The notes beneath the pieces were generated by a model. That model was not told the DNA's origin and did no database searches. It saw nothing but the letters and a program-made list of their open reading frames with translations. Position numbers and translations under genes: made by a program. From Phytobacter palmae (GTDB taxonomy: Bacteria > Pseudomonadota > Gammaproteobacteria > Enterobacterales > Enterobacteriaceae), in assembly GCA_900112785.1 (NCBI GenBank), contig FONB01000008.1:62001-126000 (forward strand): a stretch of DNA of 64,000 bases. Direction: 5' to 3'. How positions within the stretch are numbered: position 1 is the first letter of the stretch; every line of letters begins with the position of its first letter. Shown one piece after another: positions 35,826 to 45,993 of this stretch.

Positions 35826-36293
35826 TTAACCTTTTGATTTCACGGATTCAGGATAGCGGGGAGCAATCTCATCGGGTTGCAGGACGCGGCCATCTTCGGC
35901 CAGTAGTTGTATTTTTTGCAATGGCTGGCGCGACCGGGCATCAACAAGCACTGTGCCGTGCTCACCCTCGGCAAAAAGATGGTCGTTGCCCCATTGTGAC
36001 AGGGCAACCAGCACGGTTTGTAGAGTGCGTCCTTTCGCCGTCAGTACATACTCCTGCCAGGCGCTGCCATCCGAGGCGGGCTGCAATTGCAGAATCCCCT
36101 CGTCGACCAGCAATTTCAGGCGCGCGGTGAGCATATTTTTGGCAATACCCAGGCTTTTTTGAAACTCGCCGAAACGCTTCACACCACGCAGCGCATCACG
36201 CACGATAAGTAATGACCACCAGTCGCCAATCACATCGAGTGAACGGGCAACGGGGCAGGTGCTGGCTTCAAGTCGTGTACGTTTCATCATCAC
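35826..36293 (-). CDS. HxlR-family transcriptional regulator
   Basis: A 155-residue winged-helix regulator. The HxlR hallmarks are CPVARSLDVIGDWWSLLIVRDALRGVKRFGEFQKSLGIAKNMLTARLKLLVDEGIL (residues about 13-67), with the N-terminal Cys that senses reactive species in related YodB/QorR proteins. It is encoded 128 bases upstream of the SDR gene on the same strand. The repeats around both promoters suggest it represses itself and the SDR gene until an electrophile reacts with the cysteine. Confidence 0.9.
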   Translation of the reverse strand: MMMKRTRLEASTCPVARSLDVIGDWWSLLIVRDALRGVKRFGEFQKSLGIAKNMLTARLKLLVDEGILQLQPASDGSAWQEYVLTAKGRTLQTVLVALSQWGNDHLFAEGEHGTVLVDARSRQPLQKIQLLAEDGRVLQPDEIAPRYPESVKSKG

Positions 36294-36305
36294 TCTCCGG
36301 TTAAT

Positions 36306-36322
36306 GGTTTTATTATAAAACT
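36306..36322. promoter_or_regulatory. Third HxlR operator-like copy, upstream of its own gene
   Basis: GGTTTTATTATAAAACT is 13 bases before the HxlR start codon on the reverse strand and matches the two copies before the SDR gene. It suggests autoregulation. Confidence 0.6.
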
Positions 36323-36439
36323 ACATAAGCACATGGGGAAGCGATGTTGCGGTCGGTCACTTCTGTGCCGTAATTCACTGCAAAGGGTCACAAATGTGTC
36401 ACACTTTCTCTTCACCAACGTCAGGATGAGGAAGTCACG

Positions 36440-37681
36440 ATGAAGCAGTCACTATGGACACTCACGTTTGCCGCGATGCTACCGTTCACCACGACCGCGA
36501 TGGCAGAGACCGCGCCACAAGGATATCAACTTGAACAAGTGCTGATTATGAGCCGCCATAACTTACGTGCGCCGCTGGCGAACAATGGTAGCGTGCTGGA
36601 ACAATCGACCCCTAACGCGTGGCCGGAATGGGAAGTTCCAGGCGGACAATTGACCACCAAAGGCGGGGTGCTTGAAGTGTATATGGGCCACTATATGCGT
36701 GAGTGGCTGGCGGAGCAGAAACTGGTGACCACTGGGGAATGTCCGGCTCCGGGAACCGTTTATGCTTATGCCAACAGCCTGCAGCGTACGGTCGCAACCG
36801 CGCAGTTCTTTATCACCGGCGCCTTTCCGGGGTGCGATATTCCCGTGCATCATCAGGAAAAAATGGGGGCGATGGACCCGACATTTAACCCGGTTATCAC
36901 GGATAACTCCGCCGGGTTTGGCGAGAAGGCGATAAAAGCGATGGAGGCACAACATCAGCATGATGCGCTGGGTGAAAGCTATCAATTACTGGAAAAAATC
37001 GTCCGCTATGACCAGTCCCCTTCCTGTAAAGAGAAACAGGTCTGCTCACTGACCACGGCCAGCGATACCTTTAGTGCCTCAGTACAACAGGAGCCTGGCG
37101 TTTCCGGACCTCTGAAAATCGGCAATTCACTGGTGGATGCCTTCACGTTGCAGTATTACGAAGGCTTTCCGTTGGATCAGGTCGCATGGGGGGAGATCAC
37201 TACCGACCAGCAATGGCGTCTGCTCTCAAAGATCAAAAACAGCTATCAGGATGCCCTGTTCACATCTCCCGATGTGGCGCGTAATGTGGCGAAACCACTG
37301 GTGAAATACATCGATAAAGCGCTGGTGACCGACGCGGCAAACACGCCGAAAGTGACACTGCTGGTGGGCCATGATTCTAATATCGCATCGTTACTGACCG
37401 CTCTTGATTTTGCCCCCTATCAGCTTCATGACCAGTATGAACGCACCCCTATTGGCGGCAAGATTGTCTTCCAGCGGTGGTATGACAGCCAGCGCAAACG
37501 CGAACTGATGAAAATCGAGTATGTCTACCAGAGCAGCACCCAGTTACGTAATGCGGATGTGCTGACCCTGAAAGCTCCGGCGCAACGTGTCACGCTGGCG
37601 CTGAAAGGCTGTCCGATTGATAGCGAAGGTTTTTGTCCACTGGAGAAATTCAATACGGTTGTAAATGCGGCAGCGAAATAA
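36440..37681 (+). CDS. agp: Periplasmic glucose-1-phosphatase
   Basis: Agp is a histidine acid phosphatase that hydrolyses glucose-1-phosphate in the periplasm. The 413-residue length equals that of E. coli. A signal peptide ends near AMA|ETAP. The catalytic motif SRHNLRAP (RHxxRxP) follows, and the proton donor motif is VGHDSNIAS. Six or more cysteines ([25 protein letters not shown]) form the expected disulfides. AGGATGAGGAAG is a strong site before the ATG. Its neighbours yccJ and wrbA are convergent, as in E. coli. Confidence 0.97.
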   Translation: MKQSLWTLTFAAMLPFTTTAMAETAPQGYQLEQVLIMSRHNLRAPLANNGSVLEQSTPNAWPEWEVPGGQLTTKGGVLEVYMGHYMREWLAEQKLVTTGECPAPGTVYAYANSLQRTVATAQFFITGAFPGCDIPVHHQEKMGAMDPTFNPVITDNSAGFGEKAIKAMEAQHQHDALGESYQLLEKIVRYDQSPSCKEKQVCSLTTASDTFSASVQQEPGVSGPLKIGNSLVDAFTLQYYEGFPLDQVAWGEITTDQQWRLLSKIKNSYQDALFTSPDVARNVAKPLVKYIDKALVTDAANTPKVTLLVGHDSNIASLLTALDFAPYQLHDQYERTPIGGKIVFQRWYDSQRKRELMKIEYVYQSSTQLRNADVLTLKAPAQRVTLALKGCPIDSEGFCPLEKFNTVVNAAAK

Positions 37682-37686
37682 AAAAA

Positions 37687-37706
37687 TCCCCCGCGCAGGC
37701 GGGGGA
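37687..37706. terminator. Bidirectional terminator between agp and yccJ
   Basis: Stem CCCCCGC / GCGGGGG with loop GCAG, preceded by an A-run and followed by TGTTTTAT, between convergent genes. Confidence 0.9.
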
Positions 37707-37714
37707 GTGTTTTA

Positions 37715-37942
37715 TCAGACGTTTTGCCGTTCGATCGTTTGTTCACCCCAAAAGAGCGAATCTTTGTCGGTTTTTTTGAAGGCGCGGATCAGTACCTCGT
37801 CGCTCCCTTCCTCCCAAATTTTTTCCGCCAGCGCTTCGTCATAATCTGCAACCTCGAAGATCGCTTCTGCAATTTCCGGTGAGGTGTTGCGTAAGCTGGC
37901 CCATTCCCCAACATGGTGGGCTTTTGTATCTTGATTAGGCAT
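37715..37942 (-). CDS. yccJ: YccJ small protein
   Basis: A 75-residue acidic protein matching E. coli YccJ in length and sequence ([35 protein letters not shown]). Its function is not known. It lies 20 bases downstream of wrbA, and the pair is RpoS-dependent in E. coli. A good AGGAGG site precedes the start. Confidence 0.95.
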   Translation of the reverse strand: MPNQDTKAHHVGEWASLRNTSPEIAEAIFEVADYDEALAEKIWEEGSDEVLIRAFKKTDKDSLFWGEQTIERQNV

Positions 37943-37962
37943 TCATCTCCTCCTTTGGAAGC

Positions 37963-39255
<1,293 letters not shown>

Positions 39256-39429
39256 ATGGCAAACCATCGTGGTGGTTCAGGTAATTTCGCTGAAGACCGT
39301 GAAAGAGCATCAGAAGCAGGTCGTAAAGGTGGCCAGCATAGTGGGGGCAATTTTAAAAATGACCCTCAACGTGCCTCGGAAGCTGGTAAGAAAGGGGGCA
39401 AAAGCAGTCATGGTAGCCGCAGCAGCTAG
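39256..39429 (+). CDS. ymdF: KGG-repeat stress protein YmdF
   Basis: A 57-residue hydrophilic protein with the con-10/GsiB-type repeats: NFAEDRERASEAGRKGGQHSGG and NFKNDPQRASEAGKKGGK. Members accumulate in stationary phase or dehydration and are thought to protect against stress; no activity is known. The start MANHRGG at 39256 follows a CCGGAGG site. It lies upstream of a strong terminator. Confidence 0.92.
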   Translation: MANHRGGSGNFAEDRERASEAGRKGGQHSGGNFKNDPQRASEAGKKGGKSSHGSRSS

Positions 39430-39480
39430 TGCTTAAGTGTTGTGGTCACGGTTGAATATTTCGCCGTCACCGTCTGCTCG

Positions 39481-39510
39481 CCGCCGGGTTTTGCCCGGCG
39501 GTTTTTTTTG
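39481..39510 (+). terminator. Terminator of ymdF
   Basis: Stem CCGCCGGG / CCCGGCGG with loop TTTTG, followed by eight T residues. Confidence 0.93.
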
Positions 39511-39569
39511 GGTTGAAGAAATGTGCCACAGGTCGCAAACTAGGCGGTTTCTGTTAACCGGTTTGCAAC

Positions 39570-40490
39570 ATGCGTACATCGCGATTTCAGTTCTCCGTCA
39601 AGCCTCAGGAAGCCCTCCTGATCCTCATCACCATGTTCTGGGGCGGGACATTCCTGGCCGTGCAATATGCCGTCACCATGAGCGGCCCGTTCTTTTTTGT
39701 CGGCCTGCGTTTTGCGACAGCCGCGCTGGCGGTGGCATTACTCTCCTTTAAGGTTCTCAAAGGTATCACCTGGCTTGAGGTTAAAGCTGGTATCGCCATC
39801 GGGGTGGCGATTGCGCTGGGTTACAGCCTGCAAACCTGGGGATTACAGTCTATTCCCAGTAGTAAATCGGCTTTTATCACCGCCATGTACGTCCCACTGG
39901 TACCGCTGTTGCAGTGGTTATGCCTGGGACGTATACCGGGACTGATGTCCTGCATGGGCATTTTGCTCGCATTTATTGGACTGATTTTACTGGCCGGGCC
40001 GGATGGCAACATGCTGGCGCTGGGGAAAGGCGAAATCATCACGCTGGTGGGCGCGGTGGCGATTGCCGCTGAGATCATTCTGATTAGCGCCTGGGCCGGA
40101 AAGGTGGATGTGCGGCGCGTTACTGTCGTACAACTGCTGACCGCATCGCTGGTAGCATTCGCGGCTATGGCTCCGGCCGGAGAATCGCTTCCGGAGATTT
40201 CTCCGGCGCTGCTGGGACTGGCGGCGGGGCTGGGCATTTTCAGCGCGATTATTCAGGTCACCATGAACTGGGCACAGCGCAGCGTCTCGCCAACCCGCGC
40301 CACGGTTATCTACACCGGGGAACCCGTGTGGGCAGGTATTTTTGGCCGTATGGCGGGAGAACGCTTGCCGCTACTGGCTATTCTGGGTGGGCTGTTTATT
40401 GTTGTTGGCGTGCTGGTCAGTGAGTTGAAGCTCAAAAAGAAAGCGGCGCCGTTAACAGCGCCGGAAACTACAGCTGAACCGGAGTCCTGA
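39570..40490 (+). CDS. DMT/EamA-family transporter
   Basis: A 306-residue inner membrane protein with ten helices in two EamA repeats (about 15-145 and 155-285). FWGGTFLAVQYAVTMSGPFFFVGLRF and TMNWAQRSVSPTRATVIYTGEPVWAG are the diagnostic blocks. It is likely an exporter of metabolites or amino acids; the substrate is unknown. It converges on rutF with its stop one base before that gene's end, and stands where E. coli has rutG on the other strand. Confidence 0.87.
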   Translation: MRTSRFQFSVKPQEALLILITMFWGGTFLAVQYAVTMSGPFFFVGLRFATAALAVALLSFKVLKGITWLEVKAGIAIGVAIALGYSLQTWGLQSIPSSKSAFITAMYVPLVPLLQWLCLGRIPGLMSCMGILLAFIGLILLAGPDGNMLALGKGEIITLVGAVAIAAEIILISAWAGKVDVRRVTVVQLLTASLVAFAAMAPAGESLPEISPALLGLAAGLGIFSAIIQVTMNWAQRSVSPTRATVIYTGEPVWAGIFGRMAGERLPLLAILGGLFIVVGVLVSELKLKKKAAPLTAPETTAEPES

Positions 40491-40982
40491 TCAGCAGGCC
40501 GGGCGCATCAGCGTGTGGTAATGACGATTAAACCACACCAGGCCTTCCGGGGCAGGGTGGTGGACGATAGCCTGAATCTCACAAAACAGAATATCGTGCG
40601 TCCCCACACTTACCACCTGGGTTATATGGCAGTCAAATGAGGCCAGCGCTCCTTCCATGCGTGGACATCCGGTTTCCCCGGTTTGCCATTGCGCTGCGCT
40701 AAAGCGCTCGGCCATCGCCGTTTTCCCGCCAAACAAGTTCGACAGCGCCTCCTGGCCCGCGGCCAGGGTATTGACGCACAGCGCCCGGTTCTGGTTAAAC
40801 ACCGGCCAGACCGATGCCGCCCGGTTCAGGCAGACCAGAAGCGTTGGCGGTGAATCGGTGACGCTGCATACGGCGCTGGCAGTAAAACCCGCCTGGCCTG
40901 CTTCGCCGTCGGTGGTGATAATATTGACGGCAGCCCCTACACAGGCCATGGCGTCGCGAAATGTCTGTTGATTAATCGCCAT
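40491..40982 (-). CDS. rutF: Flavin reductase RutF
   Basis: RutF supplies reduced FMN to RutA in pyrimidine ring opening. It has 163 residues, close to the 164 of E. coli. It matches the family blocks [40 protein letters not shown] and [15 protein letters not shown]. The start is chosen at MAINQQTF, as the two upstream start codons sit too close to the GAGAGG site. It is the last rut gene here; rutG does not follow. Confidence 0.94.
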   Translation of the reverse strand: MAINQQTFRDAMACVGAAVNIITTDGEAGQAGFTASAVCSVTDSPPTLLVCLNRAASVWPVFNQNRALCVNTLAAGQEALSNLFGGKTAMAERFSAAQWQTGETGCPRMEGALASFDCHITQVVSVGTHDILFCEIQAIVHHPAPEGLVWFNRHYHTLMRPAC

Positions 40983-40991
40983 CATCACCTC

Positions 40992-41582
40992 TCAAATAAG
41001 CTGGCAAGCGTCGTTGAACGCCAGTCGCGGCAGGCGGCCAAACAGCTTGTCGGGATCGCCATAGCCGATATTGACCAGCAGGTTACTGCGCCAGGGGGTA
41101 TCGCTGAAAAATGTCTTATCCACCAGCGCACGGTCGAAGCCGGACATTGGCCCGGTATCCAGCCCTAAAGCCCGGCAGGCGGCAATAAGATAAGCGGCCT
41201 GCATACTGCTGTTACGAAACGCGGTCTCTTCTGCCAGTTGTGGGCTTGAGGTAAACCAGCTTCGCGCATCGCCATGGGGAAAGAGTTCTGGCAGCCGCTC
41301 GTAGAATTCAGCATCCCAGGCGACAATCGCGGTCACGGGCGCGCTGAGCGTTTTGGCCAGATTTCCGCTTGATAATGCCGGACGCAGCCGTTCTTTGCCT
41401 TCCTCGCTGCGAATAAATACAAAGCGTGCCGGGCTACAGTTAGCCGACGTCGGTCCCATTTTGACCAGTTCATAAATCTCGGCAAGCGTTGCATCGCTCA
41501 CCGGCCTCTCCTGCCAGCCATTATGGGTGCGGGCTTCATAAAACAGGGTATTCAGCGCGCTTTGGCTCACGGCTTCACTCAT
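40992..41582 (-). CDS. rutE: Malonic semialdehyde reductase RutE
   Basis: A 196-residue nitroreductase-like flavoprotein that reduces toxic malonic semialdehyde to 3-hydroxypropionate in uracil degradation. Family features are [22 protein letters not shown] and [11 protein letters not shown]. Its start overlaps the rutD stop (ATGA), and rutF follows after nine bases. Confidence 0.95.
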   Translation of the reverse strand: MSEAVSQSALNTLFYEARTHNGWQERPVSDATLAEIYELVKMGPTSANCSPARFVFIRSEEGKERLRPALSSGNLAKTLSAPVTAIVAWDAEFYERLPELFPHGDARSWFTSSPQLAEETAFRNSSMQAAYLIAACRALGLDTGPMSGFDRALVDKTFFSDTPWRSNLLVNIGYGDPDKLFGRLPRLAFNDACQLI

Positions 41583-42382
41583 AACAACTCCTTTTCGGCA
41601 ACGGGCAGTAAGGTCGCCAGCCCGCTGAGTAACAGGGTATTGAAAGCGTCACTGTAGGTGACATTACAGGCGTGTCCGCCACGTTCCATCAGACGGATCT
41701 CACTGTGGGGTAACGCGTCGTGCAGTGCTTGCGAACAGGTCCAGGGCACCAGCAAATCGTCCTGTGAACAGATAATCAATACGGGGCAGCGAATCTGCGC
41801 TGCCGTGGCGCTAAAATCGGCGCGTTTTAAAGCGTTCAGGCGCCGGAGCAGGTTGTGCTCTCCCTGAAAATGGGCCAGCGCAAGGGCTTCTTCTGCTTCC
41901 ATGCGCGGGGCGTGCTCCTCCAGCCAGTCGGCAGGGTAGAGAAACAGCGGCTGTGCCTCAACCCACGCCTGCGCGCCGCCAGCCTGCAATAAGCGCTCGC
42001 GAACGTGAAAACAGCGGCGGGTATGATCGCTCAGTTGCAGCCAACCGTTGACCAGCACCAGCGCACTGATGCAGCGGGGGTAATCCTGCGCCAGTTGCAA
42101 CCCCACTAAGGCCCCCAGCGCGTGGCCTATCACACAAAAACGGTTGATACCTGCCTGTTGCAGGGCGCTCAGCAGCTCTGCGGCCATATCCGCCATACTG
42201 TAGCCGTCCGGCAGTGTCGCCGGGTTATTGCCGGTGCCGCATTGATCGTAGCTGACCACCTGAAACCGGGTTTGCAATGCCGCCGTTTGCGCCAGCCAGT
42301 AGCTGCCATTGCCGCCCAGTCCGGCAATCAACACCACCACGGGGGCGCCCGCAAAGGGCGGTTCACTGAGGATCAGTTTCAT
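41579..42382 (-). CDS. rutD: Aminoacrylate hydrolase RutD
   Basis: A 267-residue alpha/beta hydrolase thought to speed conversion of aminoacrylate to malonic semialdehyde. The oxyanion region is [12 protein letters not shown], the nucleophile position is in [11 protein letters not shown] (the Ser is replaced by Ala, as in known RutD proteins), and the His is in [10 protein letters not shown]. It lies seven bases after rutC and overlaps rutE. Confidence 0.94.
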   Translation of the reverse strand: MKLILSEPPFAGAPVVVLIAGLGGNGSYWLAQTAALQTRFQVVSYDQCGTGNNPATLPDGYSMADMAAELLSALQQAGINRFCVIGHALGALVGLQLAQDYPRCISALVLVNGWLQLSDHTRRCFHVRERLLQAGGAQAWVEAQPLFLYPADWLEEHAPRMEAEEALALAHFQGEHNLLRRLNALKRADFSATAAQIRCPVLIICSQDDLLVPWTCSQALHDALPHSEIRLMERGGHACNVTYSDAFNTLLLSGLATLLPVAEKELL

Positions 42383-42389
42383 GCCTGCC

Positions 42390-42776
42390 TCACTTTGCGA
42401 TATGCGCGACGGTGGCGATTTCGACCAGTGCCTCAGGCTTGACCAACCCGCACTGGATACAAAAGCGGGCGGGCTTATCGCCGGGGAAGAACTCTGCGTA
42501 GACTTCGTTAATCGCGGCGTAATTTTTCCAGTCGGTGATAAAAATACTGTTGAACGTCACGTCCTCCATCGAGCCGCCCGCCGTTTCGATAACAGTGCGA
42601 ATCGTCTCCAGCACGTGACGGGTTTGCGCCTTTGGGTCGCCGGGGTAAACCACATTATTTTGCTTATCAAACGGCAGCGTACCGGAGACATAGACCACGC
42701 CATCCGCCAGCGTACCTGGTACAAACGGGGCGATCGGGGTGGTGGTTCCCGGGGGAATAATGACCTGTTTTGGCAT
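42390..42776 (-). CDS. rutC: Aminoacrylate deaminase RutC
   Basis: A 128-residue Rid/YjgF-family trimeric enzyme acting on 3-aminoacrylate. The Rid block [29 protein letters not shown] and the C-terminal [21 protein letters not shown] are visible. It follows rutB after nine bases. Confidence 0.95.
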   Translation of the reverse strand: MPKQVIIPPGTTTPIAPFVPGTLADGVVYVSGTLPFDKQNNVVYPGDPKAQTRHVLETIRTVIETAGGSMEDVTFNSIFITDWKNYAAINEVYAEFFPGDKPARFCIQCGLVKPEALVEIATVAHIAK

Positions 42777-42785
42777 GCTGTTCTC

Positions 42786-43478
42786 CTAAGCGATTTTGAC
42801 CAGTGACCGGGGGGACAGGGCGCTGCAAAACGTCCCGACATCGCTGACCCAGCCAAAGAAAGTTTCAATGTTGAAAAGCGCGGCCTGTTGGGCGAAGGCC
42901 GGGCCCGCCTGATGGGTGGCGTCCTCCAGCACTACCCCGAAATACTCAAGGAAAAAGCCGTCGCGCAGTGTCGACTCCACGCAAACATTGGTGGCAATCC
43001 CGGTAAACACCAGATGACGGATGCCCCGACTGCGCAGGATGCTGTCCAGCGGCGTATTAAAAAAGCCGCTGTAACGGGGCTTCGGTAGCACAATATCGCC
43101 TTCCTGCGGTACCAGCTCGTCCACCAACTGGTAATCCCAGCCGCCTTTCGCCAGCAGTTTTCCCTGTAGCTCAGGATGTTTGCGCATGGTCTTGAGCGCA
43201 TTGGATTTGTGCCAGTTCGGCGAACCTGGTCCACCGGCCTCTACATACTGCTCATCCCAGCCATTCTGGAACCAGATAATGAGCATGCCTGCATCGCGTG
43301 CGGCGGCAACGGCGGTCTTAATCTTCTCAATCACCGGCGCGGTGGCGGAGACATCAAACCCCGCGAGGTCGAGATAACCCCCTTTTGTGGCGTAGGCGTT
43401 TTGCATATCCACCACAATCAGCGCGCTCTGCGCCGGGTCGAAACGCAGCGAATCGGGACGGGCATTAAGCGTAATCAT
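42786..43478 (-). CDS. rutB: Ureidoacrylate amidohydrolase RutB
   Basis: A 230-residue isochorismatase-like hydrolase that releases CO2 and ammonia from ureidoacrylate or its peracid. Catalytic elements are the Asp in IVVDMQNAY, the Lys in [12 protein letters not shown] and the Cys in [17 protein letters not shown]. Its start shares one base with the rutA stop (TGATG). Confidence 0.96.
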   Translation of the reverse strand: MITLNARPDSLRFDPAQSALIVVDMQNAYATKGGYLDLAGFDVSATAPVIEKIKTAVAAARDAGMLIIWFQNGWDEQYVEAGGPGSPNWHKSNALKTMRKHPELQGKLLAKGGWDYQLVDELVPQEGDIVLPKPRYSGFFNTPLDSILRSRGIRHLVFTGIATNVCVESTLRDGFFLEYFGVVLEDATHQAGPAFAQQAALFNIETFFGWVSDVGTFCSALSPRSLVKIA

Positions 43479-44569
43479 CAGGCGACCTCACGGGTTGGAG
43501 CAGGGATCTGGCTGCGGCACTTCATCAGTGGCTGGATGCGCTCACCGAAGGCCTCAATACCGCCCAGGAAATCATCAAATGTCAGCAGCACGCCGTCGGT
43601 GCCAGGCACGGTGGCCACCTCATCGAGCAGGCGCGCGACGGTGGCATAAGAGCCGACCAGGGTGCCCATATTGATATTGACGGCAGAGGTGGGGTCGGCC
43701 ATCTGGCGCACGTTGGTATCGCTGCCGGAGCGGGTATCTTTCTGGCTTTGCTCGGTCAGCCACGCCAGAGCTTCGTCATCCGCGCCTGCTTTGTAGTGTT
43801 CCCATTTGGCGCGTGCGGCTTCGTCAGTTTCATCGGCAATGACCATAAACAGCACGTATGAGCCCACCTCGCGCCCGGTCTTTTGTGCCGCTTCACGCAT
43901 CCTTTCTGCGGTAGGTGCAAAGGCTGTTGGGGTGTTGACCCCTTTGCCGAAGCAGAAGTTGTAATCAGCGTATTGCGCTGAAAACGCCATCCCGGCGTCG
44001 CTTTGCCCGGCGCAAATCACTTTCATGGGCTGCGTCGGCTGAGGGCTGACGCGACAGTCATTCATAGTGAAAAACTCACCTTTGAAGTCACTTTTCCCGG
44101 TGCCCCATAAATCCCGCAGGACCTGGACATATTCGGTCAGGTAGTCATAACGGCGTGAGAAGTACTCATCGCCGGGCCAGATGCCCATCTGGTCGTACTC
44201 TGGTTTTTGCCAGCCAGTGACCAGGTTGACGCCAAAACGACCGCCGGAAATGGAGTCGATGGTGGAGGCCATGCGCGCCACAATGGCGGGCGGCAGCGTT
44301 AAGGTGGCAGCGGTGGCGTAGATCTGAATCCGTGATGTCACCGCAGCCAGTCCGGCCATCAAAGTGAAGGACTCCAGATTGTGATCCCAGAATTCTGTTT
44401 TGCCGCCAAAACCACGCAGCTTGATCATCGACAGAGCAAAGTCGAAGTGATAATGCTCGGCCTTTTGCACAATCGCCTTATTGAGTTCAAAGGTCGGTTT
44501 GTATTGCGGCGCATGGGTGGAAATCAGCCAGCCGTTGTTGCCAATCGGAACGAAAACACCAATTTTCAT
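43478..44569 (-). CDS. rutA: Pyrimidine monooxygenase RutA
   Basis: RutA is a flavin-dependent luciferase-like oxygenase that opens the uracil ring between N3 and C4. The 363-residue form starts [14 protein letters not shown] and contains [21 protein letters not shown] and [17 protein letters not shown]. The start is uncertain: ATG 44569 has a GAGGTACGAG site, while ATG 44614 (MQRHARRS) has AGGAGAG and would give 378 residues, near the 382 of E. coli. It is the first rut gene and is controlled from the RutR region. Confidence 0.94.
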   Translation of the reverse strand: MKIGVFVPIGNNGWLISTHAPQYKPTFELNKAIVQKAEHYHFDFALSMIKLRGFGGKTEFWDHNLESFTLMAGLAAVTSRIQIYATAATLTLPPAIVARMASTIDSISGGRFGVNLVTGWQKPEYDQMGIWPGDEYFSRRYDYLTEYVQVLRDLWGTGKSDFKGEFFTMNDCRVSPQPTQPMKVICAGQSDAGMAFSAQYADYNFCFGKGVNTPTAFAPTAERMREAAQKTGREVGSYVLFMVIADETDEAARAKWEHYKAGADDEALAWLTEQSQKDTRSGSDTNVRQMADPTSAVNINMGTLVGSYATVARLLDEVATVPGTDGVLLTFDDFLGGIEAFGERIQPLMKCRSQIPAPTREVA

Positions 44570-44729
44570 CTCGTACCTCGCGTTGTCGGTTGAACGTCGG
44601 GCGTGGCGTTGCATCCTGCACTCTCCTGTGAGCCTCGCATCAACCATTTAGCAAAGGTGATGCCAGTTTTGAAAAATGCATTGTTATTAACGTGTTAAAC
44701 AAAGGTTGATAAATTGCAGGTTAAAAAAG

Positions 44730-44745
44730 TGGACTAAATGGTCAA
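44730..44745. promoter_or_regulatory. RutR operator between rutA and rutR
   Basis: TGGACTAAATGGTCAA fits the known RutR palindrome TTGACCA-N2-TGGTCAA with one arm perfect (the reverse strand reads TTGACCATTTAGTCCA). It lies in the divergent gap of rutA and rutR. RutR represses rut expression until uracil or thymine is present. Confidence 0.82.
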
Positions 44746-44847
44746 AAACAGTGCACAAAAAACAGGCGACCTTGCGCCATGTCTGTGCAAGGGTCGAGTC
44801 GGCTCGCGCCATTTGATATGCTAAGAAAAATCTGTAAGGAGAAACGC

Positions 44848-45486
44848 ATGGCGCAGGACAGGGCGAAAAAAACGGGAAAACGGACTCAGGCGGTGAACGA
44901 GAAAAAAGAGGCCATTCTGGCTGCGGCGCTTGAGACCTTTTCTCTGTATGGCATTCACGGCACGCGTATTGAAAAGGTGGCGGAGCGTGCGGGAGTATCA
45001 AAAACCAATCTTCTCTACTATTACCCCTCAAAAGAAGCGCTCTATCTTGCCGTGTTGCGGCACATTCTCGCTATCTGGCTGGCACCGTTAAAAGCGTTTC
45101 GCGAAGATCTCACTCCGCTGGTGGCGATTGGAGAGTACATTCGCTTAAAGCTTGAAGTCTCGCGTGACAATCCACAAGCGTCACGGCTGTTCTGCATGGA
45201 GATGTTGCAAGGCGCGCCGGTGCTCAAAGAGGAGCTGGAGGGATCGCTGAAAGCGTTAGTGGAAGAGAAATCGGCCATCATTGCCGGCTGGGTCGCCAGC
45301 GGCAAGCTGGCGCCGGTCGATCCGCATCATCTGATTTTTATGATTTGGGCCTCAACCCAGCATTATGCGGATTTTGCCACTCAGGTAGAGGCGGTGACCG
45401 GCACAACGTTACAGGATGAGGCCTTTTTTCAGCGCACGGTAGAAAACGTGCAACGGATGGTGACCGAAGGCATCCGCGTGCGTTAG
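44848..45486 (+). CDS. rutR: TetR-family regulator RutR
   Basis: A 212-residue TetR-type repressor that responds to uracil and thymine. The helix-turn-helix is TRIEKVAERAGVSKTNLLYYYPSKEALY, and the ligand-domain segment ASRLFCMEMLQGAPVLKEEL and FMIWASTQHYADFA matches E. coli. The frame is open to 44779 but MAQDRAKKTGKR at 44848 has the GTAAGGAG site. It is divergent from rutA and overlaps the convergent LprI-like gene by four bases. Confidence 0.96.
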   Translation: MAQDRAKKTGKRTQAVNEKKEAILAAALETFSLYGIHGTRIEKVAERAGVSKTNLLYYYPSKEALYLAVLRHILAIWLAPLKAFREDLTPLVAIGEYIRLKLEVSRDNPQASRLFCMEMLQGAPVLKEELEGSLKALVEEKSAIIAGWVASGKLAPVDPHHLIFMIWASTQHYADFATQVEAVTGTTLQDEAFFQRTVENVQRMVTEGIRVR

Positions 45487-45878
45487 TTGGCGGGCGGGAA
45501 AGGGCAGCTCAGGTCGCCCTCACCGCACTGCAGGAGCGAGGAGAGCCAGGCTTCGCGCTCATTGGTTTTATCGGTCAGGCACTGGTTGATGACCATGGGC
45601 TGTGCGCTGCCTTCTTCTGAGCCGGAGCCGATAAATGCGCAGTCGGCATCGCGCACGGCAATCCAGTTTTTCTGTGCTTTTTTAAGTAACTCCCGCTGCT
45701 GCGGCGCAGCGCGTTTTAATGCTGTCTGCCAGGTCTGGTTGAGCTTTTTGTCCGCCGCCTGGTATTGATCGGCGCTACACATGTTCATTTCTGTCTGTGA
45801 TGTGGCGTTGTCGCAGTCCTCCGCCAGTGCGCTGGCGCTGACCAGCAAAACCACCCCTGCAATCAATAAACGTTTCAT
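45483..45878 (-). CDS. LprI-like exported protein (DUF1311)
   Basis: A 131-residue protein with a signal peptide (MKRLLIAGVVLLVSASALA) followed by a lysozyme-inhibitor-LprI N-terminal domain: CDNATSQTEMNMCSADQYQAADKKLNQTW and AQKNWIAVRDADCAF. Six cysteines likely form disulfides. Mycobacterial LprI inhibits lysozyme; that role here is inferred only. The frame extends to 45911, but MKRLL gives the signal peptide. It converges on rutR with overlapping ends. Confidence 0.85.
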   Translation of the reverse strand: MKRLLIAGVVLLVSASALAEDCDNATSQTEMNMCSADQYQAADKKLNQTWQTALKRAAPQQRELLKKAQKNWIAVRDADCAFIGSGSEEGSAQPMVINQCLTDKTNEREAWLSSLLQCGEGDLSCPFPPAN

Positions 45879-45898
45879 AGTTTCTCCGTATGAAAAAA

Positions 45899-45926
45899 TG
45901 CCGGATAGCATTGTGCGTATCCGGCA
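45899..45926. repeat. REP-like palindrome upstream of the LprI-like gene
   Basis: TGCCGGATA (45899-45907) and TATCCGGCA (45918-45926) are perfect arms around a 10-base loop. This is the typical enterobacterial REP core between putA and its neighbour; it may also stop putA transcription. Confidence 0.7.
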
Positions 45927-45993
45927 TACGGTACTACGGCATCGCGCTGAATTGTAGCCCCGACATGCAGTACATTATCGGGGAATGTGCGCC

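Noticed and set aside
41579-42382. RutD as a dead hydrolase because its nucleophile elbow lacks the usual Ser
   Set aside because: As I recall, the elbow GHALG is shared by other RutD proteins, so it is a family trait rather than a local defect.
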